DNA from: Gnetum montanum
Lineage: Eukaryota; Streptophyta; Gnetopsida; Gnetales; Gnetaceae
Direction of reading: 5' to 3'
NCBI GenBank assembly: GCA_015680685.1
Contig: MNCI01033650.1
Span: 189,104-240,934, forward strand
DNA: 51,831 bases
The notes beneath the pieces are model-generated. The model saw only the letters and a program-made list of their open reading frames with translations. It was not told where the DNA came from and did no database searches. Shown here piece by piece: positions 24,288-34,921 of this stretch. Position 1 is the first letter of the stretch. The number at the start of each line of letters is the position of its first letter. A program made the translations under genes and the position numbers.

Positions 24288-26265
24288 AAAAATGGTGAAA
24301 GATGTAAGGTCATGCCTTGGTCACACTAGTTATTACAAGTGCTTCATCAAGGACTTCTTAGAAATCACCATACTATTGGTGGAGCTAACAAAGAAGGATG
24401 TACCATTCACTTGAACCAAGGAATGTGAGAGTGCATTCTAGCAATTAAAATAGAAGCTCATAAAAATTCCAATTCTAGAAGCACCTGACTACTTTAGGCC
24501 ATTTTACGTCATGATAGATGCATCAACCTATGCTTTGGGGGCCATGCTTACACAATTGGATGACTATAAACATCCTTACTATATCCATTGTACAAGTTGA
24601 AACATTTTGGGTGCATAATTAAACTACACCAACATTGAAAAGGAGCTCATGGTAGTGATGTATGCATTAGAGAAATTCAAGCACTATGTCCTTGGATACA
24701 AATCTCTTGTACACACTAACCACAGTGTCATCCTGTTTCTCATGAATAAACCAATGGTGAGTCCCCATGTCATATGGTGGCTAGTGATTCTTCAAGAGGT
24801 TGAGCTTACAATGCTCAATAGAAAGGAGATCAAGAATGTGGTTACAAATCACTTATCTTAGTTATGATGGGGCATAAAAGAGGATGAAGGACCATTATCT
24901 GATTAATTTCCCAATGAACTTCTCTTTGTTAGAGCTATTGAAGCTTAAAATCCTAGGGATTCCAACTTCTATGATTACATCCTCTCCTCCCTACTCAGTT
25001 AGGAGATGCCACATGAATGAAATAGTAGGAAGAAACAATATTTTCTTCATTAGGCCAAACATTACATCGAAATCAAGGGCAACGTCTATAAGATTTGTGC
25101 TAATGACTTGGTATGATGGTGTGTACCTAATGAAAATCAACTTCAAGTCCTCCAAGATGCTCATGAAGGTCCTTGTGGAGGCCACTATGTAGGAGGGAGG
25201 ATGACCATTAAAATCCTCATGCTAGGATATTATTGGCCAACAATCTTCAAGGATGTCCATCACTTCTTTTGTTTGTGTGATAAATGCCAAGGACATGGGG
25301 TGATGACTACAAGAATAGAAGGGCCTTAATAGCATATTCAACCACTAGATCCTTTCAATCTTTAGGGAATCAACTTGATGGGGCCCATCAACCATATGTC
25401 CAATGAAACAACATATATCATCATTAATGTTAACTACTACACTAAATGGGCTAAGCTATCGTCATCACTAACTATTCATCCTCTACAACAACATGGTTTG
25501 TATATAAAAAGGTGGTAAATAGGTTTGGTATGCCAAGGGAACTAATTTCTAATAATGGAACACATTTTACAAGTGCCACATTTTTGAAACTTATGCAATG
25601 CTTGGGGGTAGAGCACAAACTCACAACTCCATACCCTCCCCATGCAAATGGTCAAACAGACGTTACTAATAGAAAAACAACAAAGATACTAACACACATA
25701 GTTAGTAAATATAGAAAGGATTGGAGTACTAGACTTAATAATGCTTTTTGGGCTTATCGTTCAACATGGAAACTTTCTATCAACTATTCTCCCTATGAGT
25801 TAGTGTATAGGAAACTTCAACTCTTCCAATCCAAGCAAAGCTCTGTACACTTTCAACAACTTGTGAACTTTACCTTAATTTGAGTTCAACCCAAAGAGAA
25901 AGATTAATGAACTTAAACATGCTAGATGAGAATCAATTAGTGGTCCTATACATGAATGAAGTGTACAAGGCACACAACAAACAACAACATGACCTCAAAA
26001 TAAGAAAAGCTAAATTTCAACCAGGATATAAGGTTCTATACTGAAACCCCATGCATGTACCTCAATGTACAAAATTCCAAATGCTATGAAAGGGACCTTA
26101 TATTATCCATGCAACTTTTCCATCTAGGACCATGATAATTTACCACCCTGCTAGCCTAGACAAATGGTTATTGATCAACATGCAACAAGTCAAACCTTTC
26201 TTGAAATTGAAAGTAACCAATGGCAACAACAACTCAACTGATGGCCAAGCTCGTTCTATTTTTTA
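24288..26265 (+). pseudogene. RT C terminus, RNase H and integrase of G2
   Basis: The RT connection (VKDVRSCLGHTSYYKCFIKDF) is followed by RNase H blocks: FYVMIDASTYALGAMLTQ near 24507-24560, IEKELMVVMYALEKFKHYVL near 24635-24690 and HTNHSVILFL near 24712. Integrase follows with its zinc region H-x-H-C-x2-C at about 25165-25295 (HEGPCGGHYVGG … CLCDKCQG). Then come core segments NRFGMPRELISNNGTHF (25518) and NGQTDVTNR near 25650, where the usual catalytic glutamate reads as aspartate. The C terminus ends near 26265. Several stops, for example at 24859, make it non-functional. Confidence 0.75.
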
Positions 26266-26285
26266 GATCTCCTTCTTTCAACTCA

Positions 26286-26299
26286 GTCATGGGGGAGAT
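26286..26299 (+). promoter_or_regulatory. internal polypurine-tract-like motif of G2
   Basis: The motif gtcatgggggagat, identical to 2389-2402, lies shortly after the integrase stop and about 1.9 kb before the extra ORF. It resembles the 3' PPT of the same element. Confidence 0.45.
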
Positions 26300-28210
26300 G
26301 GTCATCCATGCTAAAATATTATAATAGCTCCTCAATTTTTTAACATTTTTTTTACACTATTCTTTATACGTTTTCCATTTTCTTAAGTATTATGTAATCT
26401 ATTTTATATATTTCTCCTTATTTAAATTTTCTTACGTGTGTTTTCTTCTTTATTGCCATCTGGAATTTGGTGTTTAATAAAACTGCTAATTGCTAAAATT
26501 TTAATTGAAATCTATAATTTGAATTCATTGCTTAATGACTAGATTTTATCTTTGAATTATGACACTGATTAATGAAGCATTGATTTTCTTATGATATCAG
26601 GTAGTGAGTTCACTTCATCGGCGCATTCCACTTAGCTTTATGATGTTCTTTCATCTTAGAAGCATGAGGTCCTTCTTAATTACAACTTATAAAGAATTTT
26701 TGACCTTGATACTTAATAAAATTAGAACAAATCAAGTGGAATAGATAAGGATGTGGCTTCAAAGGAACTTATCACCTTTGGTACCTACATACCTTCTTGA
26801 GTTTTATGAGTATTCTCATCAATTCCTCATCATTCCTAACATTGACCATTAATAGGGATAATGTCTTTGCATGGTGTGGTTCCCATTCAAAAAAAAAAAA
26901 AAATATAAACAAAACATGGGAATTCAAAGCACACCCCTTAGACAAAATAATGAACTACATGCATTGGTTATGGGGTTGGAAAGACATGTTACCCATGCCT
27001 AAAGGCACCCCTCTAACTAAGGCCCTTCCTAACTTTTTGCTTCTCTTTTCTTCTCTATTTGGAATGGTGGGTGATCCTTGGGAGTGTTCATTAACTTTAG
27101 AGGTTAAACGATCTAAATGTGCTAATGCAAAGTCATTGGACATAGATAGACTTGGTTCCACCTAAGGATGCAACAATATTAGGTCACATTAACCATACAT
27201 TCCACATAGACCTTAGGTGACCAAGATGCAAGAATCCATTACCACTTTCTCTCTCTCCTATCATTTAAACTCTTGTCATCTACCACCTTACTACCTCCTA
27301 TCATGGCTAATTAATGTGTTCCTTTTGGTATGTTCTAACTCTTTGATGATTTCATCTGTGGATTCAGTTTTTAACGATCCATGACCATTCATCATCCTTG
27401 ATGGCTACATACTCCTAGGTATGAGGGCATGCAAGGGAATTAAGGACATGAACCTACTTTGAAGACGATCCACTTGCATATGCTTTGGTTTTATTTTGTT
27501 AAACTTCCTATCCCTTAGCTATTTTGCATTCAATTCCATTATTTTCCCAATGAAACATCTAGTTTTGCACTCCTTCACAATATAATTTTCTTCAAATCTT
27601 CATTCCTAAATCAATTTCATGCCCTCTTCAAGGACTTGTCATCATTCTAGGATTTTCTGTCTTCCTTTGGACTCCAATTTCATCATAAAACTCTTCCCCA
27701 CCACTTAGTTTTTCTTTGGAAAAACTTCTTGTAAATGGTTGTTTTGACGCATCCCTGTTGACATAGCCTGATGCGTCAACATAACTGAAAAATCTATAAA
27801 TAGCATTCATACTTAGCAAATTGTTCACATTTTCCTCAAAACACAAGGGGAGATTTTGCCATTTTTTAGAGTCTAAGGACCTTTCAAACATCATAACTTC
27901 TATACCGCATGTTCAATTCATCTCACTTTTTGACCCTTTAGTTACCAAAGGTAAGCTTTACATTGTGGGGTCACAAAACTTTGGTTTATGATGGAAAATT
28001 TTTCAAAATTTTTTTCAACTCCCCAAGGTTTAACTATTAAAATTCCCATTTACACCAAGTTAAACCTCATAAACAAATGTTGGTAGCTAATGAATAAAAT
28101 AATCAACCTACCATGATCACAAACAAACCAAAGTGTAACTTAACTAAATGAGAAAGCTATTAAAAGAACTAAGGATAACACATTAATTTCTAATTCTTGG
28201 TTATGCTTGA
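26300..28210. other. non-coding spacer between pol and the extra ORF of G2
   Basis: Colinear with 2403-4319 in G1. No coding sequence is recognised. Its right third carries the LTR-like motif cluster at 27740-27803. Confidence 0.45.
27740..27803 (+). promoter_or_regulatory. LTR-like promoter module before the extra ORF of G2
   Basis: The stretch ttgacgcatcc…gttgacatagcctgatgcgtcaac is followed by TATAAATAG at 27795-27803. The U3 of LTR B and LTR C holds the same words (gacatagcctcatcgatgca at about 13938, gttgacataac and gatgcgttgac near 33071-33113), each followed by a TATA-like site. About 410 bp downstream the extra ORF begins. Promoter function is inferred. Confidence 0.4.
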
Positions 28211-28214
28211 TATT

Positions 28215-30141
28215 GCAGATGGCATCAAAGAGGGGAGCACCTACAAGAGAACCATCACAACTAAGTAAAAAGTAAGCATGAGGAGGAAGGGACCAACAAC
28301 AACTGTAGTAGTCCCAATAATAGGAGGCTAAAACTCATGTGATTGGACCTCTTTGGAAGGATCCTGGAGTGGAATTTGTTTGATAGATTCCCACCACTGA
28401 AACTAGGTAATCAAGGCAAGATGAGGCACCAAGGCCAAGACCCAATCTAAAGGTCATACTAACAAAGGCCTACCTTTAGAAGATTCAAACCAAGGAGGTC
28501 TAGAGTTTGATTCTTCAAGAATTGAACTTTAGAACCTTCTTGGAATTGATGTCCATGAAAGTCCACACACAACTATAGGGGTCTCCCATGTGGCCCATTC
28601 TCTCCTTTAAAAGAGAATGGTACATGGGAAAGGCTTACCTATTTTGGAGCAACCAACAAGGAGACATTATGGTTAAAATCAAAGATATTACTATCTCCTA
28701 ATCAATTGAATTCATTGAAAAGGTCCTTAGCTTGCCTGATAACAAAGAAACATTTGTGGAGATATCCACACAGGTGGACCCCAAAGCTAAGAAAGAGTGG
28801 ATCTAGCATTGCTATGGGTGGAAACCAAGGAGTACAGTGTACTAACCAAGGTGGAGCACACATACTTCAAGATAGTAGCCTATCACCTAAACCCCATGCT
28901 GAGGCCTAACAAGATTACAACCTTCTCCATTTATACATGCACCACTCTAAGCAGTAAATTTCCTATCAATCTTACTTAGTTTATCTACCTAGAAATTGAT
29001 AAGTGCTTCAAAGAAAATGAGTGATGAAGGAAGACGCTCCTCTTCCTATACCTTATCAGAAAACTCTATAGAAGGGAAGGCATAGCATGTTATGCTAATA
29101 ACACATTCTTCCATGCTCCTGCCACATCTTAGCAAGAAATGATGAAAGACAAAGCAACTACAAAGCTATTGGAAGAGGAGCGACCACCATCACCACCTAC
29201 TAGTGAGACCACACTAGAAGTATGCACAACTACAAAGAGGATTAAAAAAATTCATGAGCAGCTGTTTCATCAACAACAAGGTTCAAAAAGTGGTGGAGAA
29301 TCATCAATCTATCTATTATTGAGCCATCTCAACAAGATCACTAGGACCATTAGTTGGCTGGAGGAGACCATTCCATTATTCGATACACAATGAACATAGC
29401 ACCCATGAGAATAAATCCTAGCACTCAAGAAGTTATAGTGTCCATCTCTAAACAAAAATTTCCTAAAATCTTTGAAAATTTTGTGACTTTCTTGATGCAC
29501 CTAAAGGAAGGCAAGGGAGCAACTATCTTGGTGATGAAGCACCATGGACAAGAGATAGTGGTAGAAGTGGTGGCAAATAGGATGGCTAAAGCCCTAAACA
29601 TTCCTATGGTAGCAATACTAAATATAACTACCCTAAAATATGTTCAAGCTTCCATAAGAGTAAGGAGTGGTTGACTTAGTATAGTCCAACACAAGGAAGT
29701 ATTGGACCAACTGGTAGGAATTGGGTAACCGCTTCCAACGATCTTTGATCTCATGGATGAGATTACAACAATCTAGTTAGAGCTACTAGAGACAAAGAGG
29801 AAATTAATCATTGCCAATGCCCAACTATAGGTAACCACCATCAAAAACCAATGGTTGGCTGCCAAAGTTGTGGAGTTGCAGACTCATCTCTCCAACCTCA
29901 TCATTCTCAACCTAAACCTTAATAGAGATGAAGTTTTCCAACATCTTCAACAAAAAATCAAAGAGGATAAGAATGCAAAGGAGACTATGGTATTTAATGC
30001 CTCCTTATCAAAACCATTAGCATTCAATGCCAATAATGGATTAGCTCAAGTCTGTAAAGAAAACTTGGTCCTCACCAAGGATATTCACCACCTGCAAAAT
30101 GTTAAGCAACAAAAGGATAAAATGATCAAATTCATTCAAGA
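28215..30141 (+). pseudogene. extra ORF of G2, part before insertion T1
   Basis: An ATG at about 28219 (MASKRGAPTREPS) begins a decayed coding region matching G1 4320-6240. Blocks include REWYMGKAYLFWSNQQGDIM (28608-28668), a KVLSLPDNKETF segment and VDPKAKKEW near 28780. A glutamine/serine-rich zone follows, then long heptad-like stretches at 29139-29393, 29354-29674 and 29855-30141 that suggest coiled coil. Stops and frameshifts separate them. The likely product is a structural or DNA-associated protein of the element; the function is unknown to me. There is no sign of a membrane protein. Confidence 0.5.
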
Positions 30142-30146
30142 AAAAC

Positions 30147-30795
30147 TGATGAGTGGCAAGGTATCCCTACACTCAACCATACGAATATGAGCATACATGC
30201 ATGATCCAATCAAATTCCAAGGACCAAGTACTTATGTGCTTTTATGGAACAAGGACGGGTTAGTTAATCGTTGTCTTTTCAAGCTTACTTGTATGGCACG
30301 ATTGTATGGTTAAGTAAACTTCAGGTATATGATTTTTATGACTTTTATATTTTTATGTCCTGATGCTACAAAGGGAGGAGAGAGATAAATAAGTAACTAA
30401 TTTAATTTAACTACTCAACTATGCTTTAACTAGTCCTAACACCAGCATTCGTTCCCACTTACCGTACACATCCTGAACTAGTGTCATACTATTGGGATTA
30501 CCAAACACTAATTGTTACTAGTTTACCAAGTGTTCCACACATGCTTTAAGTGGTCATACTGAGTGTGCTTACTTAGGAGAGATTAACAAGGTGAGAGAAA
30601 GAACATTAATTAACTAAGGAAAGCATCAATTACTATAAATAACATTAATTAAACTATTCTAAATGCTGCAAGGTTTATCACAAACTTTGTCTTTATTGTC
30701 GTACACAAGGTGCGCTCAGAGACACAATGCTTGAATAAAGATCCATTCACTTTATGACTCCTACTGCGGGCACTTAGAAATAATTCTATCTCAAG
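30147..30795 (-). repeat. truncated LTR copy in T1
   Basis: The copy starts on the plus strand tgatgagtggcaagg and parallels 30796-31450, sharing the (t/c)atactca, ggattaccaaacac, gtttaccaagt and ctgcgggcac(t) blocks. It lacks the counterpart of 31460-31840, that is the U3 with the GATATCGC motifs. Confidence 0.65.
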
Positions 30796-31840
30796 TGATG
30801 AGTGGCGAGGTACCCCTACACTCAACCATATGAATACGAGCGTTTCACGCGCAATCGGGTCGAACTCCGCAGATGGGCTAGTTGTGATATCTAGACAGTT
30901 ACTTGTAGATCGCAGTTCACTGTCTTCCCACTTGGACTAGTATTAACTTTTTCACGTATGGTTTAGTTCAGAGTGAGGTGTATGATGTGTTCCTACACTA
31001 ATGCTACTCCTGGGTGTGATGGTAAATAATATCAACTAAGCTAGGAGAGAAAATGAGAAAGAATCTAAACTAGCCTAAGTGTGATGAGCATTCATTCCTT
31101 AATCATTCGTACACATCTTGGACCTAGTGCACGACTACCACTAGGATTACCAAACGCATGGCCTAGGTACGCTACTGGGTTACCAAGTAGTCATACTTAA
31201 ATGCTCGTGATTAAGTCGTGCTCATTCCACATTACTAGGAGATGAGGGTAGAGAGATATTAATTAAAAAAGCAATAAATAACAATGAAAATCAAATAAAT
31301 AAATGAATAATTAAGCTAAGTGGATGTTGCAATGATGAAGTAATCTTGATCTTTATTTCCGGTCATGTGTGTGTCCAAGTATGTCACACTTGAATGAGGA
31401 TGCTGTACAATTATAATCATCACACTCCGGGCATGCACTAGGAGAAAAGGGTGGAGAGTAAAACTAACAAAAAGTCTCTACAAAACTAATAAACTTAAAC
31501 TTAAAGACCTCCAAAAACTACCTACCAGATCTGCCTACCTCTTATTTATAAATGGGGAGATAGGCTACGATATCGCATATGTGATATCGCATACGCGATA
31601 TCATGGGTGTGATATCGCAACCAACAATTCATGACTCATCATCAAGAAAGGAAAAAAGACAAGAGTTTGTGTAAGGGACTAAGACTAATTACCAAAACCA
31701 AGTGCGCCCGCCTCTTATTTATAGGCAACAAGGTAGGTCCTGATATTGGATGCTTGATATCGCTTGGAAGGATTCGATATTGCGGACATGATATTGCGGA
31801 TGTAATATCGCGATCTTGATATCACGGTTCATGAACAACA
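30796..31840 (-). repeat. complete LTR copy in T1
   Basis: It runs from tgatgagtggcgagg to atgaacaaca. On the minus strand this is TG at the start and CA at the end, as expected for an LTR of about 1045 bp. It includes the duplicated promoter region at 31500-31840. Confidence 0.7.
31538..31840 (-). promoter_or_regulatory. duplicated LTR U3 with two TATA boxes and GATATCGC clusters
   Basis: Two units with a period of about 173 bp each contain cctcttatttata (31538-31550 and 31711-31723), which is a minus-strand TATAAATAAGAGG. Each also has several GATATCGC or GCGATATC words (31568-31618 and 31740-31828) and an end like ttcatga(a)c…aaag. Minus-strand transcription from these is inferred. Confidence 0.55.
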
Positions 31841-31845
31841 AAAGC

Positions 31846-32716
31846 AACTAGCCAAGATGAACCTTGACTTGAGGAGGTTTGCAATGAAGAATTGAAATCT
31901 CTCCATGAAGGAAGTCTGGGTGCTTTGCCAAAAAATAGCTATTGAGGTAGTTGCATGGAAGAATGAAGCCCTAAAATTCAAATAGGTGAAAATCTATTAT
32001 AGGGACCAAGTTGGGCTCCTCAAGGAGGTGAACGAAAAGGAAATTTAGCTAACCAAGGCAAAGATGAATAAGGCCTTCTAGTAACTCTAGCAAAGAGATG
32101 ATGTGGTAGCTAGTTTTTAATGGCTTAAATGCATTCAACAAAGCTGAGATATGCCTAAAGGAGTTGTAGATAGAGGAGATGACTGAATACATAGAGCTCG
32201 CCAACCTCTGATATGCAAACTTGGCTGTGCTAATTGTAGGGAGGTCAAGAATAGAGTCGAAGAAATAGGTGACCAATTTATACCTCTTATACAAGGCAAA
32301 ATTCAAGCACCATGAGGAGACTAAACAAAAGTTAGAGCCAACCAATGCAAAGCTTGAAGTTCTTAGGAGCCAATTTACTAGCTTGAAGTTAGAACCTAGC
32401 TAGGTAAATGAAAGATTACCACGAGCAGCAAAACTTGGTAAAGACATTCAACATTGAATGGAAATAATTTACAACGTGGTTTGTTAATGCCAAGGAACTA
32501 TTCTCAACAATGTTGTGCCTGTGGAATGTTCCTGTACCAACCCACATTGGCAAAGCTACATGGACTATGTACAATCCATGTAGCAAAGAGGAAAAGATGA
32601 AAGCATTGTTGGATGCTTTCAATCTTCTACCCAAAGTTGCAACAACAGCAGGACAACCTCAACTACCTCCACCACTACCAACATCGAAGCCTAGTGAAGG
32701 TCCTTCAACAACCTAG
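31846..32716 (+). pseudogene. extra ORF of G2, part after insertion T1
   Basis: It continues colinear with G1 6250-7110. The first part is glutamate/lysine-rich coiled coil in broken frames. The last readable piece, 32510-32716, has a MYNPCSKEEKMKALLDAF segment and a proline-rich tail (PPPLPTSKPSEGPS) ending at stop 32714-32716. Confidence 0.45.
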
Positions 32717-32957
32717 GCACCTTCACCTCCTGGCATTGTTTGAATTTCACCTTGTCTTTGGTAGTCCAAGGGATCCTATTGTCATTTTTGTAAGGATGTT
32801 CAATTTTGTTGTTGTTGACACCAACTTTTGTAGTTCCGTACAATCTGGCACTCAGAGTTAGTTATTTAGAGTCAGTTAGTAAATAATTCTATACCTTCTC
32901 AATTTTGTAAGAAGCTCAATCCTACTTTTGTTCACTCAAGGATGAGTCTTCACTCAA

Positions 32958-32968
32958 TCATGGGGGTA
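32958..32968 (+). promoter_or_regulatory. 3' polypurine tract of G2
   Basis: Bases tcatgggggta directly precede LTR C and equal the site at 7357-7367. Confidence 0.7.
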
Positions 32969-33897
32969 TGATGAATCACTATCAACTAGCTACATCAACA
33001 GGCATGTATCAACGTAAACCTATCGATGTAGTCCCATCAACGCATGGTCACATGTGTCAGTGTAGCCTCGTTGACATAACCCCATTGATGCATGATCGAC
33101 ATAGATGCGTTGACGCAAAGTCAAGTCAAGCCTATACAAATGCTTATACCCACCACATTTAGGGCACGTTAAGTCACTAGTGTAGCAAAGCTCTTGCTAT
33201 TTTCTTTCCCTAAAGTTAGAATATTTTTTAAGTGCCTACAACATGAAATAAAATAATTGTATTGATCTTTATTCAAGCATCATGTACCTGAACACATTCA
33301 TGTAACCAACAATAAAGACCAGATTCTTGACATTCATTACAACACTTGGAATAGATCAATGTTTCTTACTTGCACTTTGTTATTAATGCAGTTTAAATTC
33401 TTGTTTTAATTAATCAATACCTTTAATAATGAACACATAAGTACAAGCACCTTGAGCATACCGTTTAATGCTTGGTAATCCCAAAAGTGGCCATTCGGTA
33501 CACCCAGCAATTATCACTTGGTAACCCAATAGCATTAGTACAAGTTTAGGATGTGTATAGTAAGTGGGCTTGGATACTTGTGTTAGGATAGTTAACCTTA
33601 GAATTACTAAATACCTAGGACAATTAATTATCAATCATTTATTTTTCTATCAACACTTTGGCTAAATAAATATGAAAAATACAAATATAAATAAATATCA
33701 TATGCCTTAACTCACACTTAACCATACAAAACAACCTACACAAGTGAGAGTTATGAAGACAACGATCATACATTTCCCTAAGTCACCATCTTTGTCTATA
33801 AGCACACTTAGGAGCTAAGTCCATAGAATTTGACCAGATCACTAATGCACACTTGTGATTTGTATGGTTGGAGATAGGAACTACTCTCTACTTAGTA
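32969..33897 (+). repeat. 3' LTR of G2 (LTR C)
   Basis: Starts TGATGAATCACTATCAACTA after the PPT. It matches LTR B for its first 570 bp and LTR A throughout. The degraded end (gttggagataggaactactctctacttagta) aligns with the LTR end seen at 165-191. TATA-like tatacaaat at 33133-33141. Followed by aagag, the right target duplication. Confidence 0.75.
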
Positions 33898-34921
33898 AAG
33901 AGTTTCAAGCTTAAGAAAAAGAGGTTTTGAAGTTACTTTTTTCACATTTTCACAATATTTCATAATTCATCTCTCAATTTCACATTTCCTCATCTCTCAC
34001 ACTTTATTTTATATCTTACATTGCTTTCACATTAAAGATTCTCATTCATCAAATTTTATCATATTTTATTTCATATATCATTTGTTTGATTGAACCTCTA
34101 AATTCCAAGATAATTTTACATCAAAAGCATAAGATCTTAAACAACTCAATATGAAAGTTTCATTTCAAAGCATTCTATAAAGATTTCAAATTCCTTTGAT
34201 TTCATTTCATTAGATCTACATTGATATACTTTTCATTTTATGAAATTATTGTCAAATCTACATTACTTTCAAGATGTTTTGCATATCTACATTAAATTCC
34301 AAGTGAAATAGACCTGCAAAAATTCAAAATTTTTGTTTATCAATTGCAACAATTACAATACAACACTATTGCTATTCATTGATTTCAACGACCTTGTGTG
34401 ATATTTCAAACTAAAAAATAAGCAATGAACATTATCACAACATATCACTCCAATGATTTCAAGCAATAACATTGAAAGATTATCCATGTATGTTAATCCA
34501 AACAATTTGCAACAAGTTCTTAGAAAATTCTTGAGACTATCAAGCCTACTATCACTAGCTAATCTTCATGTTAACTATATGGTCTAAAAGAATATTCATT
34601 GTTTAAAGTTTCACAACCACCATACACAACAAAGTTTAGTCTTTGCATGAATTTTCCTACCCCACCATCCTTAATCTACACATAGATATATTCACTTTAA
34701 AATAATGTTTTATTGGTTAACAAGTGGTATGTTTTATGTACAAATTTAGTTTTTACTTGAACCACTATTAACTAAAATGGTTTTCAATATTATTAAAAAA
34801 TAATAATCATAAAAATTAATGCTTAACCCAATAAAGATTTGCAAAAATTGTCTCTAGCTTACATGCCAAAGGAACAAGGAAAAGCATAGTGTTTCAATAT
34901 AGCTTGTACCAACTTAGAACA
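33898..34921. other. AT-rich spacer without recognised genes
   Basis: Pyrimidine-rich, low-complexity stretches (tttcacattttcacaatatttc, then repeated cattt words) fill the first half. No ORF or structural RNA recognised. Confidence 0.4.

Larger units (their letters stand above)
30142..31845 (-). mobile_element. T1: tandem LTR-LTR insertion with target duplication
   Basis: The 1694 bp at 30147-31840 interrupt the extra ORF and are flanked by aaaac (30142-30146) and aaagc (31841-31845), 4 of 5 bases the same. Joining the flanks restores colinearity with G1 near 6240-6260. The insert holds one complete LTR (30796-31840) and one truncated LTR (30147-30795) in the same reverse orientation, with no internal region. 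The family is related to the LTR at 1-191. Confidence 0.7.
13891..33897 (+). mobile_element. Ty3/gypsy retrotransposon G2 (Athila/Tat-like), with two nested insertions
   Basis: LTR B and LTR C bound gag, protease, RT, RNase H, integrase, spacer, extra ORF and PPT, all on the plus strand. Flanks aagaa (13886-13890) and aagag (33898-33902) look like one 5-bp target duplication. Removing N1 (5.7 kb) and T1 (1.7 kb) leaves about 12.6 kb, long for gypsy but usual for Athila/Tat-type elements with extra ORFs. Stops run throughout, so it is dead. The lineage call rests on the FMDDFS catalytic block and the extra ORF after integrase. Confidence 0.7.

Noticed and set aside
28215-30141. Retroviral envelope gene
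   Set aside because: The position after integrase would fit, but the readable sequence is hydrophilic and coiled-coil-like with no visible signal peptide or membrane anchor.
31561-31830. CRISPR-like array from repeated GATATCGC words
   Set aside because: The words are short, irregularly spaced and part of a tandem LTR duplication in a plant nuclear context; there are no uniform repeats or spacers.
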